Source: Longimicrobiales bacterium
GTDB lineage: Bacteria; Gemmatimonadota; Gemmatimonadetes; Longimicrobiales; Gaopeijiaceae
Length of the DNA stretch: 64,000 nucleotides
Direction: 5' to 3'
NCBI GenBank assembly: GCA_951828585.1
Contig: OX639991.1
Location: 1,644,576 to 1,708,575, forward strand
The notes under the pieces are model-generated. The model worked only from the letters and a program-made list of their open reading frames with translations. It was not told the origin of the DNA and did no database searches. This document shows, piece after piece, positions 44,170-53,465 of the stretch. Made by a program: the position numbers and the translations under genes. Each line of letters opens with the position of its first letter. Positions within the stretch are counted from its first letter, which is position 1.

Positions 44170-47100
44170 TCAGTGAAAAAACCGCCCCCGCCCCACAAAC
44201 GACCCCCCCGAGTCACCACCTCGCCCGGCTCCGGCCCCACGCCGCGGCAACCCATCCCCCGCGCCTTCTCCCACCCCGCCCAGCGTCCCCTTGCCCCCCG
44301 CCCCATCCCCACCCCGCCCCACATCATCCCCCACCCCACCCCCCGCCCTCCCCAACCCCTCCAGCCACCCGTTCAACGAAGTCACCCGCTCCGCGATCAC
44401 ATGGATCACCCCGTCCACCTTCTGCACCTTGCCGCGGCACATCATCAGCCGCGCGGTCAGGGTGTCGCGGCGCTGATTCTCGTACACCGACGGGAACACC
44501 ACGAGGTTCGCCGTCCCCGTCTCGTCCTCGAGCGTGACGAACATCACGATCCCCTTCCCGGGGCGCTGCCGGGTCAGCACGATTCCGGCCACAAGGGCCC
44601 GGTCCCCGTCGTTCAACTTCTCCAGATCCTTCGCGGGCAGCACACGCCGCTCGTCCAGACGGCGCCGCAGCAGCGCGACGGGGTGGTGCTTGAGCGACAG
44701 GCCCGTGGTGCGGTAGTCGGCGGCCACCTGCTCGCCGACGGTCATGGCGGGCAGCGCCGGCTCGGGTTGGATGCGGCCATTGTCGTGGACCCGGAGGTCG
44801 CCAGCGGTTCGATCGCCGCTGACCCGGTCGTCCTCCGCCGACTCGAATAGCGGCAGCGGTCCGGCTTCGCTCATTGCGCGGACGGCCCAGGCGGCCTGGC
44901 GGCGGCTCAGCCCCATCGAAGTGAAGGCGTCGGCTCCGGCCATGCGCGTCATGACGGCGGGAGAGATGCCCGTCCGCCGCCACAGGTCGACGGGTGAGCG
45001 GTAGCCGTCCTCCCGGGCTGCAGTCACGCGCCGGGCGTCGTCTTCCTTCAGGCCGCGGATCCGGCGGAGGCCCAGTCGCAGGGCGAGAGGGCAATCCCCC
45101 GCCGCCCCCTCCAGCGTGCAATCCCATTCCGAATCGTTCACATCCGCCGGCCGCACCTCCACCCCGTGGTCGCGCGCATCCCTGACAATCTGCGCGGGCG
45201 CGTAGAATCCCATCGGTTGACTGTTAAGCAACGCGCACGCGAAAACCGCCGGGTAGTGGCGCTTCAGCCACGACGATACATAGGCCAGGTGCGCGAAACT
45301 CGCCGCGTGGCTCTCGGGAAAGCCGTATTCACCGAAGCCCTCGATCTGGCGGAAACACCGTTCGGCGAAGTCCCGGGTGTAGCCGCGCCCGGTCATCCCC
45401 TCGACGAACTTGTCGCGGAAACTGTGAATCGTCCCGGGATTGCGGAAGCTGGCCATGGCCCGCCGCAGCTGGTCGGCCTCGGCCGGCGTGAACCCCGCCG
45501 CAACAATCGCGATCCGCATGACCTGCTCCTGAAACAGCGGCACGCCGAGCGTCTTCCGGAGCACCTGTCGCAGTTCTTCGGACGGGTATTCCACCGCCTC
45601 ACGCCCCTGCCGCCGCCGCAGGTACGGGTGGACCATGTCGCCCTGAATGGGGCCGGGGCGCACGATCGCCACCTCGATCACGAGGTCGTAGAAGGTCGCC
45701 GGCTTCAGCCTCGGCAGCATCGCCATCTGGGCGCGGCTCTCGATCTGGAAGACCCCGACGGTATCCCCGCGCTGGATCATATCGTAGGTGGCCGGGTCCT
45801 CCTGCGGCACGTTTTCCAGCGTGTAGCTGACGCCGCAGTGCTCTTCCAGCAGGGCGAAGGCCTTGCGGATGCACGTGAGCATCCCGAGCCCGAGCACATC
45901 CACCTTGATCAGCCCGAGCACCTCGAGGTCGTCCTTGTTCCACTCGATGACGGTGCGGTCCTCCATGGCCGCGTTTTCAATGGGAACGATCTCGCAGAGC
46001 GGCCCGCGCGAAATCACGAAGCCGCCGGTATGCTGCGACAGGTGGCGCGGGAAGCCGTACAGCTCCCGGGCCAACTCCAGCGTCAGCGCCAGTCGCCGGT
46101 TACCCGGATCGAACCCCTCTTCGCGGGCCCGGTCCCCGTCCACCGCCTTCGACCGCCACGAGACCATGGAGAGCAGCCGCCCGATCACGTCCTCGCTCAG
46201 CCCCATCGCCTTGCCCACGTCGCGCAGAGCGCTCTTCACGCGGTAGGTGATGACGGTCGCGGTCAGCCCGGCCCGCTCGCGCCCGTACTTGCCGTAGATG
46301 TACTGGATGACCTCTTCGCGGCGCTCGTGCTCGAAGTCGACGTCGATGTCGGGCACCTCGTCGCGTTCGGCCGAGATGAAGCGCTCGAAGAGCAGATCGA
46401 TCTGCGCGGGGTCGACCGAGGTGACGCCCAGGCAGTAGCACACGGCGGAGTTGGCGGCCGAACCGCGCCCCTGGCAGAGGATGCCGAGCTCGCGCGCCTT
46501 GCGCACGATGTCCTCGACGGTGAGGAAGTAGGGCTCGTAGTCCAGCTGCGCGATGAGCGCGAGTTCGTGTTCGATGGTCGCGCGGACCCTGGGCGGGATG
46601 CCGTCGGGGTAGCGTTTGGCCGCACCGGCCCAGGTGAGCGTTGCGAGGGTTTCGCGGGGGGTGCGGCCGTCGCCGGCGACCTCGTCGGGGTACTCGTAGC
46701 GGAGTTCGGCGAGTGAGAACCGGCACTGGCCGGCGACCTGGACGGTGTTGGCGAGGGCGTCGGGGTGGTCGCGGAAGAGGTGGGCGAGTTCGGTGGGGGA
46801 TTTGAGGTGCCGTTCGGCGTTGGCTGCGAGGCGCCAGCCGGCGTTGTCGATGGTGCAGTGTTCGCGGATGCAGGTGAGCGTGTCGTGGAGGCGGCGGCGC
46901 GCGGGGTCGTGCTGGTGGATGTCGCCGGTGGCGATGAGGGGGATGTTGTGTGAGGCGGCGAGGGTGGCCAGGTGGGCGAGGCGGCGGTCGTCGTCGCCGC
47001 GATGGTAGTGGGTGGCGGCGAGGTGGAGGGGGGTGGGGAGGTGGTCGCGGTACCAGGCGAGGTCGGTGGCGAAGTGGGGGGTGGGGGTGACTGGCGGAAT

Positions 47101-47511
47101 GGCGATGAAGAGGTGGCCGTTTGGGTCGGCGGCCTCAATGACGTCCTGGCGGGTGAGGTGGCATTCGCCCTTGGGGGCGCGCCGGCGTCCCGTGGTGATG
47201 AGGCGGGAGAGGGCGCCGTAGCCGGGCCGGGTGGTGGGGAGGCAGAGGAGGCTGGGGGCGTCGGTCAGGTCGAGGCGGGCGCCGGGGATGAAGTGGAGGC
47301 CGGTGCGCTGGGCGGCCTCGTGGGCGCGCACGACCCCGGCCAGCGTGTTGCGGTCGGTCAGGGCGAGGGCGCGGTAGCCGAGTTCGGCGGCGCGTTCGAC
47401 CATCTCGTCGGGGTGGGAGGCGCCGTGCAGGAAGGAGAAGTTGCTGGTGACCTGGAGTTCGGCGTAGGCGGGGGGGGTGGACCGGTGTCGTGGGGCTGGT
47501 TCAGAAGACAT
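44170..47511 (-). CDS. dnaE2: Error-prone DNA polymerase III alpha subunit
   Basis: 1113 aa. N-terminal PHP domain (Leu-His-Gly-Ala-Ser-His-Pro-Asp-Glu-Met, Ala-Leu-Thr-Asp-Arg-Asn), polymerase palm with the carboxylate motif Pro-Asp-Ile-Asp-Val-Asp-Phe near residue 390, and OB-fold near 1010-1060. It ends in Gly/Arg-rich repeats and Gly-Arg-Phe-Phe-His. DnaE2 carries out translesion synthesis with ImuB as part of the mutasome. The start at 47511 is 10 nt from a predicted -10 box, so the mRNA is nearly leaderless. Gene imuB is at 55390 on the same strand; no imuA is seen. Confidence 0.92.
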   Translation of the reverse strand: MSSEPAPRHRSTPPAYAELQVTSNFSFLHGASHPDEMVERAAELGYRALALTDRNTLAGVVRAHEAAQRTGLHFIPGARLDLTDAPSLLCLPTTRPGYGALSRLITTGRRRAPKGECHLTRQDVIEAADPNGHLFIAIPPVTPTPHFATDLAWYRDHLPTPLHLAATHYHRGDDDRRLAHLATLAASHNIPLIATGDIHQHDPARRRLHDTLTCIREHCTIDNAGWRLAANAERHLKSPTELAHLFRDHPDALANTVQVAGQCRFSLAELRYEYPDEVAGDGRTPRETLATLTWAGAAKRYPDGIPPRVRATIEHELALIAQLDYEPYFLTVEDIVRKARELGILCQGRGSAANSAVCYCLGVTSVDPAQIDLLFERFISAERDEVPDIDVDFEHERREEVIQYIYGKYGRERAGLTATVITYRVKSALRDVGKAMGLSEDVIGRLLSMVSWRSKAVDGDRAREEGFDPGNRRLALTLELARELYGFPRHLSQHTGGFVISRGPLCEIVPIENAAMEDRTVIEWNKDDLEVLGLIKVDVLGLGMLTCIRKAFALLEEHCGVSYTLENVPQEDPATYDMIQRGDTVGVFQIESRAQMAMLPRLKPATFYDLVIEVAIVRPGPIQGDMVHPYLRRRQGREAVEYPSEELRQVLRKTLGVPLFQEQVMRIAIVAAGFTPAEADQLRRAMASFRNPGTIHSFRDKFVEGMTGRGYTRDFAERCFRQIEGFGEYGFPESHAASFAHLAYVSSWLKRHYPAVFACALLNSQPMGFYAPAQIVRDARDHGVEVRPADVNDSEWDCTLEGAAGDCPLALRLGLRRIRGLKEDDARRVTAAREDGYRSPVDLWRRTGISPAVMTRMAGADAFTSMGLSRRQAAWAVRAMSEAGPLPLFESAEDDRVSGDRTAGDLRVHDNGRIQPEPALPAMTVGEQVAADYRTTGLSLKHHPVALLRRRLDERRVLPAKDLEKLNDGDRALVAGIVLTRQRPGKGIVMFVTLEDETGTANLVVFPSVYENQRRDTLTARLMMCRGKVQKVDGVIHVIAERVTSLNGWLEGLGRAGGGVGDDVGRGGDGAGGKGTLGGVGEGAGDGLPRRGAGAGRGGDSGGSFVGRGRFFH

Positions 47512-47521
47512 GGTCTCTGAA

Positions 47522-47550
47522 CGATAACCGAATGTTTACCGAAGTGTCAA
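47522..47550 (-). promoter_or_regulatory. dnaE2 promoter with direct-repeat operator (leaderless)
   Basis: On the minus strand: -35 TTGACA (47545-47550), 17-nt spacer, -10 TTATCG (47522-47527). The spacer contains TTCGGT-N5-TTCGGT, in plus orientation ACCGAA at 47527-47532 and 47538-47543. The -10 box lies 10 nt before the start codon. The same arrangement stands before imuB. Confidence 0.7.
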
Positions 47551-47596
47551 GGTGAGTTCAGATACGTCTCCGGGAAGGTCATACTGTAAAGAGAGG

Positions 47597-48721
47597 TCAG
47601 TGCAAGCCCAACTCCCCCAGTTCGTACCAGTTGATCGCGTTGTCCGGAACAACGCCGGAATCGTCCGGCCCCGCAACGCGTTCCACCAGGACAACCAGGG
47701 TCGACCCGACCAGGTCGAAGCCCTTCATGTGGTCCCGGACCTTCACGGAGCCGATGAACGCGCCGCCGCGGGCCGAGAAGACATCCAGATAGGAGAACTC
47801 GTTGTGGTCCCGCTGGGTGGCGATCCACAGCCTTCCGGTTGCATCGAAGAGTCCTGTTTGCCCCGCCATGTGGTAGAACTTGGGCGAATTCCGGTAGGCT
47901 TCCAGCCTTTCGGGGCGCACGGCCGGTCCGCGGGGGCGACGGGCCAGGACACCGAGTTCTTCCGCCCACCGGGCAACTTCTCTCTCGCTGGGGAGTTCGT
48001 CGAAGTACGCGGGCGATCGGACGACGGTCGCTTCGCCATCGGCGGAGACGAAGATCAGAAGTCCCCGGCAGGCAATCAGGACCCAGCCGCCGATGGGGTT
48101 GGGGAAACCTTCATACACCTGCTCGCATTCGGTCTCGACGTTCGCCGGGGGGCTTTCCTCTTCATTCAGAACTTCACCTGAGGCGAGGTCGATTTCGAAG
48201 GCGATATACCCCGAACCAGCCGGTTGCCGGGTTTCGCGGGCGGCACTCGACAAAGTGCCCACCATGGAAACGGTCCCGCCGAAGCGTCCGGTCGGCTTCG
48301 GAATGAGCACTGCCCCGGGGATCTGGAAAGCGGTCACAAGGGCGCCAGTCGGCTCAAAGACCGAGAATCGGTCGGCGCGGTAGTCCACCACTCCGACGGT
48401 TCCGTCCATGCCGCCAACGAGACTGCTTACACCTGTAAATTCGCCCGGGCCCTCTCCCTCACGGCCGAAGACACCGACGATGGAACCGTCAGGATCTACA
48501 CAGCGAATCCTCTTTTCGTAGAACTCGCTGACGCATGCCGTGCGTTCATCTGCGAGCAGTGCGATGTTTCCGCTGAACTCTACCCGTGTGGTTGCGACGA
48601 GCACGGGCTCGAACACGTGGTAGGTGGATGCCTGTGGGTCGCTGCACCCGGTGGCCACGGCAAAGGCGAGCAGGCCCCACGTCACCTGGCTGGTGGAATC
48701 GAGGCGTTTCCATGCTGTCAT
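47597..48721 (-). CDS. 6-bladed beta-propeller lipoprotein
   Basis: 374 aa from the ATG at 48721, which follows AGAAGGAC; upstream ATGs are in poor context. Lipobox Val-Ala-Thr-Gly-Cys near residue 26. Signature Phe-Gly-Arg-Glu-Gly-Glu-Gly-Pro-Gly-Glu-Phe near 88. C-terminal Trp-Tyr-Glu-Leu. Cell-surface or periplasmic; function unknown. It is the seventh member of this family in the window. Confidence 0.75.
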   Translation of the reverse strand: MTAWKRLDSTSQVTWGLLAFAVATGCSDPQASTYHVFEPVLVATTRVEFSGNIALLADERTACVSEFYEKRIRCVDPDGSIVGVFGREGEGPGEFTGVSSLVGGMDGTVGVVDYRADRFSVFEPTGALVTAFQIPGAVLIPKPTGRFGGTVSMVGTLSSAARETRQPAGSGYIAFEIDLASGEVLNEEESPPANVETECEQVYEGFPNPIGGWVLIACRGLLIFVSADGEATVVRSPAYFDELPSEREVARWAEELGVLARRPRGPAVRPERLEAYRNSPKFYHMAGQTGLFDATGRLWIATQRDHNEFSYLDVFSARGGAFIGSVKVRDHMKGFDLVGSTLVVLVERVAGPDDSGVVPDNAINWYELGELGLH

Positions 48722-48845
48722 TGGAGCGTCCTTCTCTGCCGGTAGTGCGGTAGTCGACGGGCACCGCCCGCCCTCCAACATGGTCGTGTGGGCTGGCATC
48801 CGGCTACCTTGGTCAACAATCCCCCTCCACAAAGGACTCTCGCTC

Positions 48846-49253
48846 ATGAAGATCGTCTCCAGTTTCGAGGTCACCGGCTGGGACACCCTGCCCTACGGCG
48901 ACGAAGGCGAAGGTCCCCTCCTCTCGGAGGCACGCGTCACCAAGCGCTACCACGGTGATCTGGACGGAGAAGGACGTGTGCGGCTGCTGATGTGCCGCGC
49001 CAGCGCCGACGGTCCTCTGGAGAACGCGGGGTATATCGCGTCGGAGCAGGTCACGGGCACGCTCGGTGGACGCGAGGGCACGTTCGTGCTCCATCACTGG
49101 GGAATCGCCGAGGCCGGAGCCCCGCCGCGCACCGCCGGGCATGTGGTGCCGGGGTCGGGGACGGGTGAGTTGGCAGGGCTGTCGGGGACGATGGAGATTC
49201 ATGTGGATGGGGAGGGTGGGCATACGCTGGCGCTGGAGTATCGGATCGAGTAA
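48846..49253 (+). CDS. DUF3224 domain protein
   Basis: 135 aa. Beta-rich, matching the DUF3224 pattern: Phe-Glu-Val-Thr-Gly-Trp-Asp near residue 7, Ser-Glu-Ala-Arg-Val-Thr-Lys-Arg-Tyr, Gly-Ser-Gly-Thr-Gly-Glu-Leu-Ala-Gly-Leu near 105 and Leu-Glu-Tyr. An allene-oxide-cyclase-like barrel of unknown function. Single gene; cytosolic. Confidence 0.75.
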   Translation: MKIVSSFEVTGWDTLPYGDEGEGPLLSEARVTKRYHGDLDGEGRVRLLMCRASADGPLENAGYIASEQVTGTLGGREGTFVLHHWGIAEAGAPPRTAGHVVPGSGTGELAGLSGTMEIHVDGEGGHTLALEYRIE

Positions 49254-49283
49254 AAGTTGCTGGTGCCCCGCCCACCACCCCCT

Positions 49284-52200
49284 TCACGGCGGACTCACAT
49301 CCAGCACGATTACCGCCACCTTCCGTTGATCCTCGGTCGCCAATTCTGCCGTCAAACGATGTTGTAACTCGTCTGCTGTTCGCGGGGGTCTCCCCTTTGG
49401 GGATGGGGTCTTCGCATGTTCCGGGCCGTGCCAGAAGACGACGTAGATGCCGCAACCTCCCGATCTCGGATCGCGGGCATAGCGGGGAATCAACTGCTCG
49501 GTGACACCCGTCCATAGGTCGCGGCTCGAGCTCATTTTCGTCTCGACAGGAACGGCGAAGTCCTGGAAGGAGACCTGCAAGTCGGCGCGCTTGTCCCCCG
49601 CATGCCGTACCTCTGGTTGCACCCGCACCCGTTCCGGCATTTGAGGGCGCAACGCGGCCAACAGGGCCAGCTGGCAGGAGGGTTCTATCTTCGGCGTCTT
49701 TGGCTTCCCGCGTTCTCCTTCGCTCCAGAAGTGACGCCACACATCGGCGTCACCGTCCCGCACCTGCTCACCGATCGCCACGATTCTGTCCACCGTCAAC
49801 GCGGCCAGATCCGCCGCACTGGCGGGTCGGCCGTCATTCAGGACCCCCAGCACACCCCGGATCGTCGGCGGCTCGAATTCGGCGTCCAACCGAACCACCC
49901 TTTGGGCGTCAAGTGCGTCGGCGATCGGTTCCCGCCAGGCGGCGAGATCTTCGTCGTCAAGCAGTGCCTGAAGCAGTTCCGTGGCCTCCGGGGACGGCAG
50001 GTTCGACAGAGCGCCGAGAGCCACGCGGATGACTCCTCCGGAAAGTGGATCGAAGTAGCCGCCGAGTCTCCTGGCAAGCATCGCCAACGACTGTGCCGAT
50101 AGCGTCCCGACTCGCTTCGAAACCGTCGGCACTTCGAGAAAGGTCGTGAACTCGCGCACCCGGGCACCCGGGCCGTCGGCCAGAAAACGGTCCAGCTGCT
50201 CCGCCAACAGCGGGTCGCCAAGCAACATGCCGGTCGCCAACCAGCGGATGCGATGACCGGTTCGCAAGCTGGACAATTCGAGCTTCCGGTGGACGATCGA
50301 TGCCAAGTCGTCCCGGTCCATATGCTCCAAAGCTGCTGGAATCAGGTAGTCCAAAAGGAACACCTGGTCAGCCGCCGCCTTGGCGGGAAACGAATTCAAC
50401 AGTCGCGTCAGAGCCAGCCGGGCCACTTGCGCATGCGATTCGGCACGAGTCAGAGCGTGCAAATGCTTGTCCACGCTCGAGGACCTTCGGATGCGCGTCC
50501 GGTACACCTTGACGAACGCATCGGCCACTTCGCCGGCGTCGCACCGGAGTGCCCGTCGATACCAGGCCGGATCGGAGATGTCGCGTCCCCTGGCGAAGAA
50601 CAAAGAGCCGAGCGCACGTTGCAAGGCGTTTCCTTCCAGGCGCGCGCGGTCTTCGCCGACCATCCGCTCCTCTTCCTCGAGAGCCGCCAGCAACGGCAGG
50701 ACGAAATAGGAGACCCTCCCGTCCTCATCCAGCCGGATCAGGTCCTCCAGAGTTGGGAGATCGGTGCGACGAGCCATTCGCCGTAGGCCGTCCAGCGCAA
50801 CGCGCAACAACTCCTCGTCGCCAAGGAAGAGACTGCGGACTCGCTCCTCGGGAGTGTTGCCGTGCACCGACCTGTTGACTCCCAGATAGGCACTCGCAAC
50901 ATCATGGTACAGATTTGGCGGACCGTCGCCGCGCGCCAGTGCGCTGGCGTGCTGCCGTACCCAATCGATCCATTCCTTCCGTTTCCGCGCCCGCTTCAGG
51001 GCGAGGGGATGCCGCGGGTTCGGCCGCGGGACCGGGGCCAACGCCGATTCAAGCCATTCTTCGAGCGGCGAATGGCCGGAAATGCGGGCGCGGACCTCTT
51101 CAAGGGTGAGGCCGTTGGCCTTCGGCGGGGCCTCCGGAGTGGAGGCCGGGCCCGCTTTCTTCTCCCAAGGCTGGCGGCGATCGTCGAGGAGTTCCGCCAG
51201 CGTGCGCGTACCAATGCCGGTCCGCCGCAGCATGTGACACGCGAGCCACGGACGGGATTCCGACAGCGATACGGCTTGTTCCAGAAACCAGGGCGCGAAG
51301 TCCGCGACCGGAGCGTCGGCGAGTACATCGTCCAAGGTCAGCGAACCGGCGGGCGAGACAGGATCCGCCGGGACGATGATGTCATCGTCATCCTGGCGGC
51401 GAACGATCTCCAGCATCAGCGCTTTCTGCGTCGATGGTCGATCTCTGAGCCAAGCGTCGGTCTTCGATCTGATGTCCTCCTCCGGCGTGTCCACACCAAG
51501 ATGACGTCGAACCAGACTTGACAGTTCGAGATCGCCCTTGCTCGGCATCCACTGCATCACCACGACAAGCCACGAGTACAATCGCTCGGTTTCGATCTCT
51601 TCGCCGTGCTGTTCGAGGGCGCGCGCGAGCATCTTTACAGCGCCGTCGCGAGTGCAGGAGTCGTCAATGCCATGCGGCCTGCCGCCTAGCCGACACAGGC
51701 TGTCGAGAACCTCCGCCAATCGGCCCTCCTGTTCGGACCGCCGCGGGAGGTCGTACAGCCAGAACTCCTGATGCCCGCTACCAACCGGGTCAGGTGGGTA
51801 CGACCGCGCGTAATGCCAAATCTCCTCCGGCGTTACGTGCCCTGGATACAGATAACCCAACAGGACTCCGGTCAGGCTCCCCCTCGGATCCTCGATTTCA
51901 TTGTCGCGAATCGCATTCAGGAGCCGCAGGGCTTCGTCGACGTGGCGTCCGTCATCGGACACGCTTCGCACCCAGGCCTTCAGGGCGGCAGCCCGCGTAC
52001 CGGGCCACCAGCGCCCATCGGTCACCACCCCCAGCAACGGAGCCCGAAGATCCCGCGGAATGGACGAACCATCCGCCTGGGCGATCGCCCGCAACGCCAG
52101 GTACACAAGCGACTGGGTCGCGTCGTCGCGCTCCGGGGCCGAGATCATGTCGCGCACGATGGGCAGGGCCCCGGGCGTGGCCAGCGACGGCAGCGCTGCC

Positions 52201-53465
52201 GGCGGCCACCGCCGGATGTCGATCTCTCGGGCCCGGTCGCGAAGGTTGGACACCAGTCTTTGCTGATCGTGCGAAGTGAACTCCGAGGGATCCCCGTAGA
52301 TGGCCACGCCAACCGGATCGTCGCGGATCAGAGAAGGGCGAGACTTTGGGCTGTGTACGGCGATCCACGCGGCAAGACCACGCAGCGACGGCGCGGACGT
52401 CCCGTCGCCGCCCGCCATGAGCGCCCGCAGCCGGGCGGACGAGACGTTGCTGCCTTCGACCTCGCCGCCCAGGAATCGGCCCGCGAGAAACTCCGCGACC
52501 TGCCGGTGCATCGGCTCGAAACGGCCGGCCGGTGTCACGCTGAACAGCCGGGTGTGCAGTGCACCGTCCAGTTCCTCGGCGTCCAAGCCAGAATCCGCAT
52601 TCTCGATCTCGCGAAGCGACGGATAACCGGGAATTGGCTCCGCCGGTTCGACCGACCATCCGGGAGCATCGGTCAGGAGGCTCAGGGCGCAGAGCTGTCC
52701 GCTCGCGTTCAGCAACGCGGTCTCGGGGGGTTGAGACATCCACCGCCTCGGGGCACGGTGCGCCGGGTTCTTCTCGCGGATCATCGCCCCGCAGGCGGCC
52801 TCGAACAGGCCGCGCCGGCTGGTGATTCCGCCGTTCTCAATGCCGGCTTCCAACAGTAGACCGAGGTTGAGGGGATGCTGAAGAAAACCGAGCAGGTCGC
52901 GCTCGCGGGCGGCATTCATGAACTCGTCGGCCCGGGATTGCCCGACGCCTTTCTTCAGCAGGAGGCGCATCTCCGCTTCGTCCAGGGGATCCAGGCGGAG
53001 CACGACCAATTCATGGTACGAGCCTAGCCGCCTGAGGGCCGCGGCATCATCTTCGCCAAGCCACTCGCCAGCCCTGCAGGAGAGACGAAAGCGCGGGTGC
53101 CCGAGCGCGTCCAGACGTTTCCGAATGGAGTCCAGCGGGCTGCGCCAATCGCTCGATGCCGTGCGTATTTCGTCGAGCCCGTCGATAAACAGGGTCTTCC
53201 CGCGCCACTCCGGGTGGCTCGTGATGTCCAACTCCGCGAAATCCCGGGCGCTCACCCGCTCGCTGCGCTCCGGCTCCGCATCGCATTCCATCTCGAACGC
53301 CGTAGTCTTGCCCGATCCGGGCTCGCCGAGCAGCACGTACGCCGAAACGTCGCGCCAGTCCGCCAGCGGACGGGACTCCGCCGACGAAGCCGCACTATCC
53401 TCGGCGGACGAGACCGGATCCAAGCTCAAACGGGTTGCCCGGCGTGGCACCCGAAACATCGTCAT
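49284..53465 (-). CDS. Large STAND/NACHT-like NTPase with C-terminal PD-(D/E)xK-type nuclease domain
   Basis: 1393 aa. Walker A GEPGSGKTT at 47-55 and Walker B LFIDGLDE at 92-99, followed by a winged-helix-like stretch (Pro-Leu-Asn-Leu-Gly-Leu near 203) typical of NACHT/STAND switches. Residues about 330-1250 are helical repeats without clear homology. The last 110 residues have Lys-Arg-Ala-Asp (Asp1295) and Val-Glu-Thr-Lys (Glu1308, Lys1310), a PD-(D/E)xK nuclease pattern. STAND ATPases with effector domains often act in phage defence; here the effector would be C-terminal. Coupled by a 4-nt overlap to a DUF4143 ATPase, forming a two-gene unit. Not a system I recognise. Confidence 0.7.
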   Translation of the reverse strand: MTMFRVPRRATRLSLDPVSSAEDSAASSAESRPLADWRDVSAYVLLGEPGSGKTTAFEMECDAEPERSERVSARDFAELDITSHPEWRGKTLFIDGLDEIRTASSDWRSPLDSIRKRLDALGHPRFRLSCRAGEWLGEDDAAALRRLGSYHELVVLRLDPLDEAEMRLLLKKGVGQSRADEFMNAARERDLLGFLQHPLNLGLLLEAGIENGGITSRRGLFEAACGAMIREKNPAHRAPRRWMSQPPETALLNASGQLCALSLLTDAPGWSVEPAEPIPGYPSLREIENADSGLDAEELDGALHTRLFSVTPAGRFEPMHRQVAEFLAGRFLGGEVEGSNVSSARLRALMAGGDGTSAPSLRGLAAWIAVHSPKSRPSLIRDDPVGVAIYGDPSEFTSHDQQRLVSNLRDRAREIDIRRWPPAALPSLATPGALPIVRDMISAPERDDATQSLVYLALRAIAQADGSSIPRDLRAPLLGVVTDGRWWPGTRAAALKAWVRSVSDDGRHVDEALRLLNAIRDNEIEDPRGSLTGVLLGYLYPGHVTPEEIWHYARSYPPDPVGSGHQEFWLYDLPRRSEQEGRLAEVLDSLCRLGGRPHGIDDSCTRDGAVKMLARALEQHGEEIETERLYSWLVVVMQWMPSKGDLELSSLVRRHLGVDTPEEDIRSKTDAWLRDRPSTQKALMLEIVRRQDDDDIIVPADPVSPAGSLTLDDVLADAPVADFAPWFLEQAVSLSESRPWLACHMLRRTGIGTRTLAELLDDRRQPWEKKAGPASTPEAPPKANGLTLEEVRARISGHSPLEEWLESALAPVPRPNPRHPLALKRARKRKEWIDWVRQHASALARGDGPPNLYHDVASAYLGVNRSVHGNTPEERVRSLFLGDEELLRVALDGLRRMARRTDLPTLEDLIRLDEDGRVSYFVLPLLAALEEEERMVGEDRARLEGNALQRALGSLFFARGRDISDPAWYRRALRCDAGEVADAFVKVYRTRIRRSSSVDKHLHALTRAESHAQVARLALTRLLNSFPAKAAADQVFLLDYLIPAALEHMDRDDLASIVHRKLELSSLRTGHRIRWLATGMLLGDPLLAEQLDRFLADGPGARVREFTTFLEVPTVSKRVGTLSAQSLAMLARRLGGYFDPLSGGVIRVALGALSNLPSPEATELLQALLDDEDLAAWREPIADALDAQRVVRLDAEFEPPTIRGVLGVLNDGRPASAADLAALTVDRIVAIGEQVRDGDADVWRHFWSEGERGKPKTPKIEPSCQLALLAALRPQMPERVRVQPEVRHAGDKRADLQVSFQDFAVPVETKMSSSRDLWTGVTEQLIPRYARDPRSGGCGIYVVFWHGPEHAKTPSPKGRPPRTADELQHRLTAELATEDQRKVAVIVLDVSPP